Positions 49,982 to 58,545 of a stretch of 64,000 bases of DNA are shown one piece after another. The first letter of the stretch is position 1; each line of letters opens with the position of its first letter. The notes below the pieces were generated by a model, which was not told the origin of the DNA, did not search any database, and saw only the letters and a list, made by a program, of their open reading frames with translations. Source of the stretch: Pseudomonadota bacterium (GTDB lineage: Bacteria > Pseudomonadota > Gammaproteobacteria > Burkholderiales > Burkholderiaceae_B); the NCBI GenBank assembly GCA_023387815.1, contig JAEWHK010000018.1, forward strand, positions 78,817-142,816. The letters run 5' to 3'. The translations under genes were made by a program, and so were the position numbers.

Positions 49982-52378
49982 GTGTCAACAGATAATCGCA
50001 CGACACACAGGCCATGGTGGCCACGTGTCTTTGGCGTCGTGCTGGCGCTGATGGGCCTGGCCTTATTGATTGGTGGTTTTCGCCTGGTATCACTGGGTGG
50101 ATCCTGGTATTACCTGATCGCCGGCGCGGCGACAGTGATCGCGGGCCTGCTGTTGCTGGCGGCCAAAGCGTCGGGCGCATGGCTGTATTTCCTGGTGGTC
50201 ATTGGAACTGTGGTCTGGGCTTTTGCCGAAGTTGGCACTCATTTCTGGGGATTGGTACCTCGACTGGCACCGGTTCTTGTTCTGGGTCTGATCGCAGCGC
50301 TGGCGCTGCGCAGTCTGCGTCCAACGACCCGCGCCGTGGCCATTCCCGCGGCGGTGGTGCAGTTGCTGGTGCTGATTGTGGGTGGCGTGATGATCTTTTC
50401 GCCACAAGGCACCATTGAAAACACGGCAAGCAACGGCACCAAAATCGTCAACGACATCCCACTGGTGAGCGATGCCAACAGCAAAGAGAATCGCTGGACA
50501 CAGTACGGCCGCACCGGCCATAGCGATCGTTTCGGCCCGTTTGATCAGATCAAACCGGACAACGTGGATCAGCTGGAAGTGGCGTGGACATATCGCACCG
50601 GCACGGAGCCTGGCAAGTCGGACGAAGATCAGGCCACACCCATTCAGGTAGGCGATTCACTGTATTTGTGCACACCACATAATAAAGTGATTGCCCTGAA
50701 TGCAGAGACGGGCGAGGAACGCTGGACCTTTGATCCCAAGCCCAAACTGAGCCCGGCCTGGAACCGTTGCCGCGGCGTGGGCTATTACGAAGTGGCCGAT
50801 GCAGACAAATCTGAAAATGGCATGTGTGATGCTCGCATCATTACCACAGACAAACAGGCTCGCTTGTGGGCGCTGGACGCCAAAACCGGTGAACTATGCC
50901 CAGGCTTTGGTGACAGTGGAAACGGCTATACCGACCTGAGCAACGGCATGGGCGAGTATCCAGATTTTTACTATATGCCGACCTCTCAACCGCTAGTGGC
51001 CGGTGATCGCGTCATTATCGGCGGCTGGGTCTGGGACGGCAAGCAAACGTCCGAACCATCTGGCGTTGTGCGTGCTTTCAATGCGAAGGACGGTTCACTG
51101 GACTGGGCATGGGATCTGGGCAACCCCGAGATTACCAAACTGCCACCCGAAGGCCAAACCTATACGCAGGGCACACCCAATTTCTGGACACATGGCGCCT
51201 ATGACGAAAAACTGGGTCTGATCTATCTGCCGCTGGGTAACGCCACGCCTGACTTCTGGGCAGAGCACCGCAGCGAGGACATGAACAAAAACGCCTCTTC
51301 CATTGTTGCGCTGAATGTTGAAACCGGTCGCCGCGTCTGGCAATTCCAGTCCACGCATCTGGACACGTGGGATTATGACAACGCGTCGCCACCAACACTG
51401 GTAGACGTTCCTGATGGCAACGGCGGCAACACGCCCGCTCTGGTACTGGCTACCAAAACGCATCAGTTATTCCTGCTGGATCGCACTAACGGCAAGCCGC
51501 TGGCTGATGTAGAGGAGCGCAAGGTTCCGGAGCCTGTCATGAAAGGTGATGTACCTCCGGCACCAACACAACCGTGGTCTGTTGGCATGCCGCAGGTCGG
51601 CCCGATGTCCATGAGCGAAAAGGACATGTGGGGCACCACCATGTTCGATCAGCTGTTTTGCCGCATCAAATTCAAAGAATTGAATTATGAAGGCCCCTAC
51701 ACCAAAATTACCGACAAGCCCACGCTTGTGTTCCCGGGCTATTATGGTGGCTTCAACTGGGGTGGTCAGGCGTATGACCCGCGCACGAATATGCTGGTTG
51801 TGAATGACATCAACATGCCACAGATCGTTTTCCTTGCACCACAGGAAACAGCTGATGCGACGACCAAGGAACTGAATGCAAAAGACATAACGCAGGCAAA
51901 CTGGTCGAACTCGCACGTGCAGGAAGGCACGCCTTATCAGGCCGTGCGTGGTTCGTTCAATTCCTTCCTGGGCCTGCCTTGCAATCAGCCTTCATGGGGT
52001 AATCTGACCGGCGTGGATCTGAATACCAAGACCATCGCCTGGCAGGTTCCGCTGGGTACGGTTGAAGACAGTCGCCTGATGGGCGTTCGCACAAGCCTGC
52101 CTGTGCCATTGGGTATGCCTAGCCTGTCCGGCCCGCTGGTTACCGCTGGCGGCCTGACATTCTACGCGGGTACGCAGGATTACTATCTGCGCGGCTTTGA
52201 CAACCGAAGTGGCAAGGAAGTCTGGAAATCACGCCTGCCCGTAGGCGCACAGGCTACACCCATGACCTATCTGTCGCCGGAATCCGGTCGCCAGTTTGTG
52301 GTCGTGGTTGCCGGCGGTGCCCGCATGACACCGGATAAAGGTGATTATGTGATTGGATATGCATTGCCGAAGAAGTAA
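49982..52378 (+). CDS. gcd: Membrane-bound PQQ-dependent dehydrogenase (glucose/quinate type)
   Basis: Protein of 798 residues, the length of the Gcd/QuiA family. About five membrane helices occupy residues 10-140; a periplasmic eight-bladed propeller follows, with the entry motif WTQYGRTGHSDRFGPFDQI, W-motif repeats (LNAETGEERWTFDP, LDAKTGELCPGFG, LNVETGRRVWQF) and PQQ-pocket segments such as SEPSGVVRAFNAKDGSLDWAWDLG. It oxidises a sugar or quinate and passes electrons to ubiquinone. Start GTG 49982 is chosen: the in-frame ATG at 49967 overlaps its GGGGAG ribosome site. No PQQ biosynthesis genes are in the window. Glucose versus quinate cannot be decided. Confidence 0.85.
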   Translation: MSTDNRTTHRPWWPRVFGVVLALMGLALLIGGFRLVSLGGSWYYLIAGAATVIAGLLLLAAKASGAWLYFLVVIGTVVWAFAEVGTHFWGLVPRLAPVLVLGLIAALALRSLRPTTRAVAIPAAVVQLLVLIVGGVMIFSPQGTIENTASNGTKIVNDIPLVSDANSKENRWTQYGRTGHSDRFGPFDQIKPDNVDQLEVAWTYRTGTEPGKSDEDQATPIQVGDSLYLCTPHNKVIALNAETGEERWTFDPKPKLSPAWNRCRGVGYYEVADADKSENGMCDARIITTDKQARLWALDAKTGELCPGFGDSGNGYTDLSNGMGEYPDFYYMPTSQPLVAGDRVIIGGWVWDGKQTSEPSGVVRAFNAKDGSLDWAWDLGNPEITKLPPEGQTYTQGTPNFWTHGAYDEKLGLIYLPLGNATPDFWAEHRSEDMNKNASSIVALNVETGRRVWQFQSTHLDTWDYDNASPPTLVDVPDGNGGNTPALVLATKTHQLFLLDRTNGKPLADVEERKVPEPVMKGDVPPAPTQPWSVGMPQVGPMSMSEKDMWGTTMFDQLFCRIKFKELNYEGPYTKITDKPTLVFPGYYGGFNWGGQAYDPRTNMLVVNDINMPQIVFLAPQETADATTKELNAKDITQANWSNSHVQEGTPYQAVRGSFNSFLGLPCNQPSWGNLTGVDLNTKTIAWQVPLGTVEDSRLMGVRTSLPVPLGMPSLSGPLVTAGGLTFYAGTQDYYLRGFDNRSGKEVWKSRLPVGAQATPMTYLSPESGRQFVVVVAGGARMTPDKGDYVIGYALPKK

Positions 52379-52726
52379 GCAGTCAGTAGATTGTGTCTGA
52401 CTGGGGGCGGCCGAAAAGGCCGCTCTTTTTTTGTTTGGGGGGCGTTCATACAAAACGATGCGAGTTCTCGTCAGCAATTACATCTTGATGACGGAAGAAT
52501 CAAACACACTCCTCTGCACCTCCCCGCCCTGCCTCAAACACAGCTGTGATAAGATAAAGACCGATCAGGGTATGTAGGCAAGGGACCTTGCCCGGGCGCC
52601 GCCAGTCCGGTGGCGAACACAGATAAACCAGATATGCTGCCATTAACACACCCGAAATATTGGGTGCCCGCGAGTGCGTCTTGCACGCCATTCCCGTATT
52701 CGCCTTACTAATATGACGGTTGTAAA
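52379..52726 (+). terminator. Intergenic region with strong terminator after the PQQ dehydrogenase
   Basis: The terminator is GCGGCC (52407-52412), 5-base loop, GGCCGC (52418-52423) followed by TCTTTTTTT. The remaining bases up to 52726 hold no gene I can support. A reverse open frame at 52500-52754 lacks recognisable features. Confidence 0.85.
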
Positions 52727-53956
52727 ATGAGATTGAAGATTTCACCCTACGCATGGGTGAGTTTTGCCATGATTGTCGGGGTGATGGGCACGGCCCTGAT
52801 CAGCCCTTTGTATGCCTTGTACAAGGAGACATGGCACTTGCAAACCAGCGAGATCTCGCTGATTTATGTGATGTATATGGCCGGCGCCCTGTCCGGCCTG
52901 TTATTTTTTGGGCGCATGCCCGATCGCGTCGGTTTTCTGCCCATGATGAAATGCGGTCTGGCGCTTGCGCTGGCCGGCACATTCATCAGCATGATCGCCG
53001 CAGACACGTTGATCCTGAATATTGGTCGCGTTATTGTCGGCGTTGCATCCAGCATGCTGACCACCAGCTCCAGTGTGGGACTTACCAAACTATCGCGCGC
53101 CGGCAGTCTGCAGAAAGTCGCCATGATGACCGGCTTTCTGATGGCTTTTGGTTTTGGCCTGGGGCCGCTGGTAGGTGGTCTGATTGGTCAGTGGTCAGCC
53201 AATCCACTGGTGCTTACCTATGTTCCCACCCTGCTGCTGGGTGTACTGGGGCTGATTGCCCTATTTCGTTTGAAATTGCCAGAGGAAAAGCCCTCTCGCA
53301 AACGCAAGCGTCTGAACCTGCAGGATGTGCTGCCAAAGCTGACCTGGCCTCAGGAAACCGGACAATCGGGCGCATTTATTCTGACATGCTGCCTGCCATT
53401 TCTGGCCTTTGGCGTCTTTGGATTGTATGCCTCCATGGCGCCGCTGTTCCTGGATCAGCTGATTCCCTGGCACGGTCCCGCAGTTAGCGGCACGGCGATT
53501 GCTCTGATTCTTTTCGCATCCGCGGGCATACAGATCATAGCCGGGCGACTGCCTACGCAATGGTGTGGCGTAGCCGGTCTGCTGAGTCTGGCGATATGTA
53601 ACACACTACTGATTCTGAATCTGGCGACAGGATCTGCCATCCTGTTCACGCTGGGCGTTGTGTTTACTGCAATGGGACATGGCATGTGCATGCTGGCCGG
53701 AATGAGCATGATCAACCGCCTTGCCACTGCCGGCAATCGCTCAGGACTGATGGCCACCTATCTGGTGATTGGCTACTTTGGCAGCATTGTTCCCATGATG
53801 GGCATAGGCTGGATTGCCGATTATTGGGGGATTGATGCCGCTGTCCGCCTGTTCTGCGCGGCGGTGATCACAATCGCAATTCCAATAGCAATTCTGTATT
53901 TTCGAAATTCGATTATTCGGCAGCGGGAACTAAAGAAAGAGGAATCGCAGAAGTAA
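52727..53956 (+). CDS. MFS transporter, drug-efflux-like
   Basis: Inner-membrane protein of 409 residues with 12 predicted helices. Features are YAWVSFAMIVGVMGTALISPLYALY in helix 1, the loop FFGRMPDRVGFLPMM (MFS motif A-like), RVIVGVASSMLTTSSSV and the antiporter-type FLMAFGFGLGPLVGGLIGQW. A charged linker (KLPEEKPSRKRKRLN) separates the two halves. No regulator is adjacent, and its substrate is unknown. The terminator at 54072-54092 ends it. Confidence 0.85.
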   Translation: MRLKISPYAWVSFAMIVGVMGTALISPLYALYKETWHLQTSEISLIYVMYMAGALSGLLFFGRMPDRVGFLPMMKCGLALALAGTFISMIAADTLILNIGRVIVGVASSMLTTSSSVGLTKLSRAGSLQKVAMMTGFLMAFGFGLGPLVGGLIGQWSANPLVLTYVPTLLLGVLGLIALFRLKLPEEKPSRKRKRLNLQDVLPKLTWPQETGQSGAFILTCCLPFLAFGVFGLYASMAPLFLDQLIPWHGPAVSGTAIALILFASAGIQIIAGRLPTQWCGVAGLLSLAICNTLLILNLATGSAILFTLGVVFTAMGHGMCMLAGMSMINRLATAGNRSGLMATYLVIGYFGSIVPMMGIGWIADYWGIDAAVRLFCAAVITIAIPIAILYFRNSIIRQRELKKEESQK

Positions 53957-54071
53957 GGATGACCCTGGTTCAGCTTTCAGTCCCTGGCGGATCGATTCGC
54001 AGGGCACCTAAACGATCTGCGTGAATATATGTCGTTCAAAACAGGTCGTTGATTAGACAGTAGACAGAATT

Positions 54072-54097
54072 AAGGCCGCATGATGCGGCCTTTCCTA
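54072..54097. terminator. Bidirectional terminator between MFS and asparaginase genes
   Basis: Stem AAGGCCGCAT / ATGCGGCCTT around a one-base loop (54072-54092), followed by TTCC on the plus strand and TTAATT on the minus strand. It lies between two convergent genes. Confidence 0.75.
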
Positions 54098-54140
54098 TCA
54101 ACTCTGAGGTATTTCGGGCTGTCTACCAGCCGACGAATGA

Positions 54141-55193
54141 TCACATGGCATCGAAGGCCGACTGGATATCCTCTTTACCGGTTTTTCCATCCTGCAGAAG
54201 CAGCATCAGCAAAATGCGGGCTTTTTGCGGGCTCAGATTACCGGCCAGGATGGCGCCAGCGTCTGCCGTGGTTTTGCCACCACCTTCGAACCCGTAGTTA
54301 GCCATGACACGACCGTTATAGACACGCGTTGAAATGACCACAGGAATCTGCTTTTCCAATGCATATTTGACTGCCTCAAACATGGGCTTGTTCATGTTGC
54401 CCATTCCCAGGGCCTGCACGACGATTCCTTTTGCTCCCTGGTCCACGGCGCTACGCAGCAGGCTGCCATCTGCACCGCCATACATTGCCACAATCTCCAC
54501 TTTGGGCATCTCTTCCGTCTGAACTGCGATATGCTGACGACGCAAGGGTGCTCTGGCGAACAGCACCTTATCGGAATACACCTCACCTAGGAAACCATAG
54601 TCACCCGACTGGAAAGTTTCAACATTCGCAGTATGCGTTTTTGTGACATGGCGAGCGGCGTTGATCTGGTTATTCATGGCAAGCATGACGCCTTTTCCCT
54701 TGGCCTGATCATCAACAGCGATGCGCACTGCATTCAACAAATTGCGCGGACCATCAAAATCGGAAGAAGAGGCGTTACGCTGCGCACCAATCAATACGAC
54801 GGGCTTCTCTGATTGCACAGTCAGGTCCAGCCAGAATGCCGTTTCCTCCAGCGTGTCGGTGCCATGCGACACAATCACCCCTGAGACTTCGGGACGCTGC
54901 AGCGCATTCTGAACCGCGCGACTCAACGCTACCCAACGAGGCGGGTCCATGTAATCGGAAGGAACATTCGACAAATTATTAACTTCTATCTTTGCAAATT
55001 CTGCTACCTCGGGTACAGTCGCCAGCAGATCGTCGCCGGAAATTGCCGGCACGGGCGCTTTTTTGACCGGATCAATTTTCATGGCGATGGTGCCGCCTGT
55101 GGCGATGAACTGTACCGTCGGTTTGTCCTGGGCACTTGCACTGCTGACCACAGCGGCAATCAATCCGGCTAATACGAATGAAATTTTCTTCAT
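54141..55193 (-). CDS. ansB: Periplasmic L-asparaginase, type II
   Basis: Protein of 350 residues with a signal peptide (KKISFVLAGLIAAVVSSASAQ). Both asparaginase signatures are present: FIATGGTIA (first catalytic threonine, about residue 35) and VSHGTDTLEETA (second threonine and Asp, about 110). It hydrolyses asparagine, and possibly glutamine, to the acid and ammonia in the periplasm. Single gene; no regulator adjoins. Confidence 0.93.
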   Translation of the reverse strand: MKKISFVLAGLIAAVVSSASAQDKPTVQFIATGGTIAMKIDPVKKAPVPAISGDDLLATVPEVAEFAKIEVNNLSNVPSDYMDPPRWVALSRAVQNALQRPEVSGVIVSHGTDTLEETAFWLDLTVQSEKPVVLIGAQRNASSSDFDGPRNLLNAVRIAVDDQAKGKGVMLAMNNQINAARHVTKTHTANVETFQSGDYGFLGEVYSDKVLFARAPLRRQHIAVQTEEMPKVEIVAMYGGADGSLLRSAVDQGAKGIVVQALGMGNMNKPMFEAVKYALEKQIPVVISTRVYNGRVMANYGFEGGGKTTADAGAILAGNLSPQKARILLMLLLQDGKTGKEDIQSAFDAM

Positions 55194-55302
55194 GGTGTCC
55201 CCTATATTGTGGTTTTAATAAGCATGAATGTAATTCTGCGCAGAAGGGGTGCTGTACCGGTTCTGCGCCAGTACATCATACCAGTTCGTTTCCCAGGCAA
55301 CG

Positions 55303-55340
55303 AAAAGCCCTCTGATATCTATAGAGATAAAAGAGGGCTT
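55303..55340 (-). terminator. Terminator downstream of the small membrane protein array
   Basis: On the minus strand AAGCCCTCT, an 18-base loop, AGAGGGCTT and then TTCG. It is 36 bases past the stop of the 55377 gene and also lies upstream of the asparaginase gene, so it isolates the two. Confidence 0.65.
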
Positions 55341-55376
55341 CATTTAAACCTGATCTAAAATATTCCAGATAGGGCT

Positions 55377-55592
55377 TTAACTTTGCTTATTTTTTCGAGA
55401 TTTAATCCAGTCCCATAAATACGTCAATACCAATCCTATTAAGGCTGTAGAAAAGCTAAAAGCCAAAATTGAAAATATAGTATAGGTGGGTGACTGTTGT
55501 GCGATTGACTCTGGCTCAAAAAGATACAAGAAAGTTGTATAGACAATAACTAGACACACAAAATTAGCGAAAAACAAAGCTACTTTATTCAT
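55377..55592 (-). CDS. Small two-helix membrane protein, array member 3
   Basis: Protein of 71 residues from ATG 55592 (in-frame ATGs at 55613 and 55610 would add 7 and 6 residues; the paralogue at 56340-56567 lacks this option). Helix 1 is VALFFANFVCLVIVYTTFLYLF, followed by the conserved FEPESIAQQSP turn, helix 2 FSILAFSFSTALIGLVLTYLW and a basic tail KSRKNKQS. The tail predicts a cytoplasmic C terminus and a short periplasmic loop. It is nearly collinear with the 56340-56567 product. I do not recognise a named family. Base composition is much more AT-rich than the surroundings. Confidence 0.7.
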   Translation of the reverse strand: MNKVALFFANFVCLVIVYTTFLYLFEPESIAQQSPTYTIFSILAFSFSTALIGLVLTYLWDWIKSRKNKQS

Positions 55593-55698
55593 TTTATGAA
55601 AAATACCCATCATCCTGCTCTCAGGGTCGATTTATCCATTTGAGCGGCCCACTAGAAGTCCGGCGCGAGCCTCACGCCGAGGACACGCGCAATGACAT

Positions 55699-55746
55699 AG
55701 TAAAAAAATAGATCACAACTTCGTTAGGTGTGAGCTATTTTTTTAC
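55699..55746 (-). terminator. Duplicated ssb-type terminator (left copy)
   Basis: ATAGATCACA (55708-55717) pairs with TGTGAGCTAT (55729-55738), flanked by A-run and T-run, so it works in both directions. Against the right copy, one G-C pair is replaced by A-T on both arms and one A/G mismatch is present. It now follows only an ssb fragment. Confidence 0.8.
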
Positions 55747-55765
55747 AGTTATTTAAAAGGGCACT

Positions 55766-55853
55766 CTAGAACGGAATATCGTCATCCATATCCATGATAT
55801 TGGACGCCGCCTTTTTTGAGATATTCGCCGGCGATTTCGGCCAGGCGGTTGTA
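55766..55853 (-). pseudogene. ssb fragment with internal out-of-frame deletion
   Basis: 88 bases: 55808-55853 match the middle of ssb (57018-57063; encoding YNRLAEIAGEYLKKG), and 55766-55807 match the last 42 bases of ssb exactly (NIMDMDDDIPF and stop). The intact gene has 236 more bases between these parts, not a multiple of three, so the frame is broken. No start codon or ribosome site is left. It is the scar of a duplication of the ssb region. Confidence 0.92.
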
Positions 55854-56068
55854 TATCTTTCGTTAATTCAGGATTATCACAGTCACCAGAATAAGCAGGC
55901 TGCGCGATGAGTAATTCTTTTGATTTGGTAGTAATTCATAAATGGGAGGGTATGGCGGCAAAATATATATTTGCGCTAAGAGATATGTTTGAAAGAAAAT
56001 GTATAACAATCCAACAACGGCACATTGTAAATTGTTGAGCCGTTGTCGAATAACTAAATTGTGGCTAT
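55854..56068. other. Unassigned AT-rich stretch inside the array
   Basis: No gene is supported. The only structure is a stem-loop ACAACGGC / GCCGTTGT (56014-56021 with 56039-56046, 17-base loop), 23 bases past the stop of the 82-residue gene in its direction of transcription. It may end that transcript. Confidence 0.4.
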
Positions 56069-56317
56069 CTAGATTTGCGGTTTAGAACGTGATCTGCGTC
56101 GATGAAACAAGTATGCCCCTACTAGCCCAGAGAGCAGGCCTGGAAGAAACACTAGAAGTATCGGTAAAATTCCTGGTTGCGCAAAAAGCAGACGGTCAGA
56201 CGTCGGCTCAAAAAAATAAATGCCTAGTTGGCTACCGATAGTTACCAATATAAAAAAACCCAAAAATTCCCTTATAAGACTTGGCTTTTTCAATGACCGA
56301 CCTCTACTAATAGTCAT
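56069..56317 (-). CDS. Small two-helix membrane protein, array member 2
   Basis: Protein of 82 residues. A basic N terminus (MTISRGRSLKKPS) precedes helix 1 (FLGFFILVTIGSQLGIYF), then FEPTSDRLLFAQP, helix 2 (ILLVFLPGLLSGLVGAYLF) and a basic tail (HRRRSRSKPQI). The shared plan YxFEP-S-AQ-P, GLV--YL and Arg/Lys-rich SR tail shows distant relation to the two flanking small proteins. It starts 22 bases after the stop of the 56340-56567 gene, so the two are probably co-transcribed. Function unknown. Confidence 0.65.
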   Translation of the reverse strand: MTISRGRSLKKPSLIREFLGFFILVTIGSQLGIYFFEPTSDRLLFAQPGILPILLVFLPGLLSGLVGAYLFHRRRSRSKPQI

Positions 56318-56339
56318 CTTAAATATTCCAGATAGAGCT

Positions 56340-56567
56340 TTAACTTTGCTTATTTTTTCGAGATTTAATCCAGAACCATAAATACATCAATACAGACCCT
56401 ATTGAGGATGTAGAAAAGCTAGCAACCAAAATTGAAACTATAAACTGAGTGGGCGATTGTTGTGCGGTGTACTCTGGCTCCAAAAGATACATCAAAGTTG
56501 TATAAGTGATAGCAAAACACACAAAATTAGAGAAAAACAAAGTGAAAAACAAAGCTACTTTATTCAT
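56340..56567 (-). CDS. Small two-helix membrane protein, array member 1
   Basis: Protein of 75 residues: MNKVALFF, an inserted TLFF from a 12-base duplication, helix 1 (SNFVCFAITYTTLMYLL), EPEYTAQQSP, helix 2 (FIVSILVASFSTSSIGSVLMYLW) and basic tail KSRKNKQS. N and C termini are the same as in the 55377-55592 product, while the middle has changed more. The gene follows ssb beyond a strong terminator, so it needs its own promoter or readthrough. Possible roles such as an immunity or stress membrane peptide are only speculation. Confidence 0.7.
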   Translation of the reverse strand: MNKVALFFTLFFSNFVCFAITYTTLMYLLEPEYTAQQSPTQFIVSILVASFSTSSIGSVLMYLWFWIKSRKNKQS

Positions 56568-56673
56568 ATAAGAGAAATACCCATCATCCTGCTCTCAGGG
56601 TTGATCTATCCATTTGAGCCGACCACTAGTACTATGGCGCGAGCCTCACGCCGAGGACATGCGCAATGACATA

Positions 56674-56719
56674 ATAAAAAAATGGCTCACAACTTCGTTA
56701 GGTGTGAGCCATTTTTTTA
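56674..56719 (-). terminator. Rho-independent terminator of ssb
   Basis: Perfect 10-bp stem ATGGCTCACA (56682-56691) / TGTGAGCCAT (56703-56712) with an 11-base loop, flanked by A7 and T7 runs, so efficient in both directions. It lies 21 bases after the ssb stop. Confidence 0.92.
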
Positions 56720-56739
56720 CAGTTGTTTAAAAGGGTTCT

Positions 56740-57237
56740 CTAGAACGGAATATCGTCATCCATATCCATGATATTGGACGCAGGTTTCTGCGCAGGGCGC
56801 TGCTGTTGCGGTGCCTGGCTGCGTTGCTGAGGCGCCTGGCGGGAAGAGGAATAACCGTCATCTCCACCAAATCCACCGTCGTCCATGCCGCCGGTGCTGT
56901 CGCGGCCGCCGAGCATTTGCATCTGGTCTGCCACAATTTCCGTTGAATAACGGTCGGCGCCAGTGTCTTTGTCCTGCCATTTGCGGGTTTTCAGACGACC
57001 CTCTACATAGACCGAGCGGCCTTTTTTGAGGTATTCGCCGGCGATTTCTGCCAGGCGGTTGTAGAAAACCACGCGGTGCCATTCGGTCTCTTCGCGGCGT
57101 TCGCCCGAGTTTTTATCTTTCCAGTTGGAAGTGGTGGCAATGGAGATGTTGCAGATGGCGGCGCCATCTGGCGAGTAGCGCACTTCCGGGTCGCGACCCA
57201 GATTGCCTACGAGTATGACTTTATTGACTGATGCCAT
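56740..57237 (-). CDS. ssb: Single-stranded DNA-binding protein
   Basis: Protein of 165 residues. The OB fold (about 1-110) starts ASVNKVILVGNLGRDPEVRYSPDG and includes TEWHRVVFYNRLAEIAGEYLKKGRSVYVEGRLKTRKW. A flexible Gly/Gln/Pro-rich linker follows, then the acidic tip MDMDDDIPF that recruits repair and replication proteins. The location next to an MFS gene and divergent uvrA is standard for Burkholderiales. Part of this gene is copied at 55766-55853. Confidence 0.95.
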   Translation of the reverse strand: MASVNKVILVGNLGRDPEVRYSPDGAAICNISIATTSNWKDKNSGERREETEWHRVVFYNRLAEIAGEYLKKGRSVYVEGRLKTRKWQDKDTGADRYSTEIVADQMQMLGGRDSTGGMDDGGFGGDDGYSSSRQAPQQRSQAPQQQRPAQKPASNIMDMDDDIPF

Positions 57238-57327
57238 GGTTGAATCCTGACGGTAGATGGTAATACGCCCGTATCTTAGCGGCCCTTACCGGCTTGCACA
57301 ATTGGGTCATTATAGCCATCAGGGGCT

Positions 57328-58545
57328 TTACGTAGGAGATTTGAAGCCCCTGGCAACAAAGAACCAGAGTGCCGCGAGCGCCGCGCCCATCAGGAAAACC
57401 GCGGGTGTTCCCGTGTAGCGGGCCAGCAGCCCTCCCACGGCGCCGCCAGCGGCAACGCCCAGTGCCTGGGACATGTTGTAGAAGCCCAGGGCCAGGCCTT
57501 TGTGCTCGATGGGAGCCACTCGCGAGACCAGCGAGGGTTGCAGGGCTTCCAGGATGTTGAAGGCCACGAAATAACCGATAAACAGGACCACAATAGCCGC
57601 GAAGGACTGGGTGGCAAAGGCCATAATGGCCATGACTACGGCCAGACCGGCGACACTCCATTCCAGGCTCTGCTTGTGGAAGTGACGCGTTTCGGTATAG
57701 AAAACGACAGGAACCATGGCGACAAATGAAGCCAGGATTACCGGAAGATAGACTTTCCACAAGGTGCCCGTGGTGAATCCGCCCAGCCCGATCAGTAGCG
57801 GCGGTGCGACCACAAAGATGGACATAAGAATACAGTGCAGACAGAAAACGCCGAAGTTCAGGCGCAGCAGGTCGCCGTTTTTCAGGACATCTGCGGGTTT
57901 TGACTGTATTGCCGGGGTTTGCAGCGGTACGACGGGCACGATGAAGGTGGCCAGCAGCAGACTGATGAATCCCAGTAGGGAAATGACCCAGAACAGACCG
58001 GAAAGGCCCCCCACCTCGACGAGCAGGGGTGACAGGACCAGGGCAAGTGCAAATGAAATACCAATGGAGCCACCCACCATGGCCATGGCGCGGGTGCGCA
58101 CTTCAGGACGGGTTGCATCGGCGACCCAGGCGGTAATGGCGGCGGAAATGGCCCCCAGCCCCTGTATGGAGCGGCCGATAAGCACGCCGGTGACGGAGTC
58201 CGTGAGCGCACAGATGATCCCGCCAATGATAAAGAGGATCATGCCGGCAATGATGACGGGCCGCCGTCCGAAACGATCCGAGGCCATGCCCAGCGGGATC
58301 TGCAGAATGGCCTGGGTCAGTCCGTAGGCGCCAATGGCCGCACCGACCAGCGCCGCATTTGATCCACCGCTAAGGGTTTTGGCAGCATCGGCAAATACCG
58401 GCGTAAGCAGAAACAGGCCCAGCATCCTGACCGCGAAAAGCAGGGCCAGCGTGGTACTGGCACGTCTTTCAGTCGGAGTGAGTTTGAGTTTTGCCGGTCT
58501 TGCGGCACCTGCCTGGCGGGATTGACGGGACGAAGCGGTGTTCAT
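57328..58545 (-). CDS. MFS transporter adjacent to ssb and uvrA
   Basis: Inner-membrane protein of 405 residues from ATG 58545, with 12 helices. Features are LFAVRMLGLFLLTPVFADAAK, GLTQAILQIPLGMASDRFGRRPVIIAGM (MFS motif A), GRSIQGLGAISAAITAWVADATRPEVRTRAMAMVGGSIGISFALALVLSPLL. The basic N-terminal tail (SSRQSRQAGAARPAKLKLTPTERRAS) is cytoplasmic. An upstream ATG at 58590 with AGGTG is an alternative start. This conserved neighbour of ssb/uvrA resembles YajR-type carriers; the substrate is unknown. Confidence 0.85.
   Translation of the reverse strand: MNTASSRQSRQAGAARPAKLKLTPTERRASTTLALLFAVRMLGLFLLTPVFADAAKTLSGGSNAALVGAAIGAYGLTQAILQIPLGMASDRFGRRPVIIAGMILFIIGGIICALTDSVTGVLIGRSIQGLGAISAAITAWVADATRPEVRTRAMAMVGGSIGISFALALVLSPLLVEVGGLSGLFWVISLLGFISLLLATFIVPVVPLQTPAIQSKPADVLKNGDLLRLNFGVFCLHCILMSIFVVAPPLLIGLGGFTTGTLWKVYLPVILASFVAMVPVVFYTETRHFHKQSLEWSVAGLAVVMAIMAFATQSFAAIVVLFIGYFVAFNILEALQPSLVSRVAPIEHKGLALGFYNMSQALGVAAGGAVGGLLARYTGTPAVFLMGAALAALWFFVARGFKSPT

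Larger units (their letters stand above)
55358..55807. repeat. Left copy of a duplicated segment (small gene + terminator + ssb tail)
   Basis: Corresponds base by base, with substitutions and small indels, to 56321-56781. In transcription order it contains the ssb 3' end, its terminator, a GC-rich spacer and the small membrane protein gene. The 42 bases of the ssb tail are identical between copies, while the small genes have diverged clearly. Confidence 0.9.
56321..56781. repeat. Right copy of the duplicated segment (next to intact ssb)
   Basis: Counterpart of 55358-55807. It contains the true 3' end of ssb, the terminator and the small membrane protein gene. A 12-base tandem duplication (GAAAAACAAAGT at 56532-56543 and 56544-56555) inside the small gene explains its extra four residues relative to the left copy. 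Confidence 0.9.

Noticed and set aside
52500..52754. Possible 84-residue minus-strand gene after the PQQ dehydrogenase
   Set aside because: It overlaps the MFS start and has no recognisable features.
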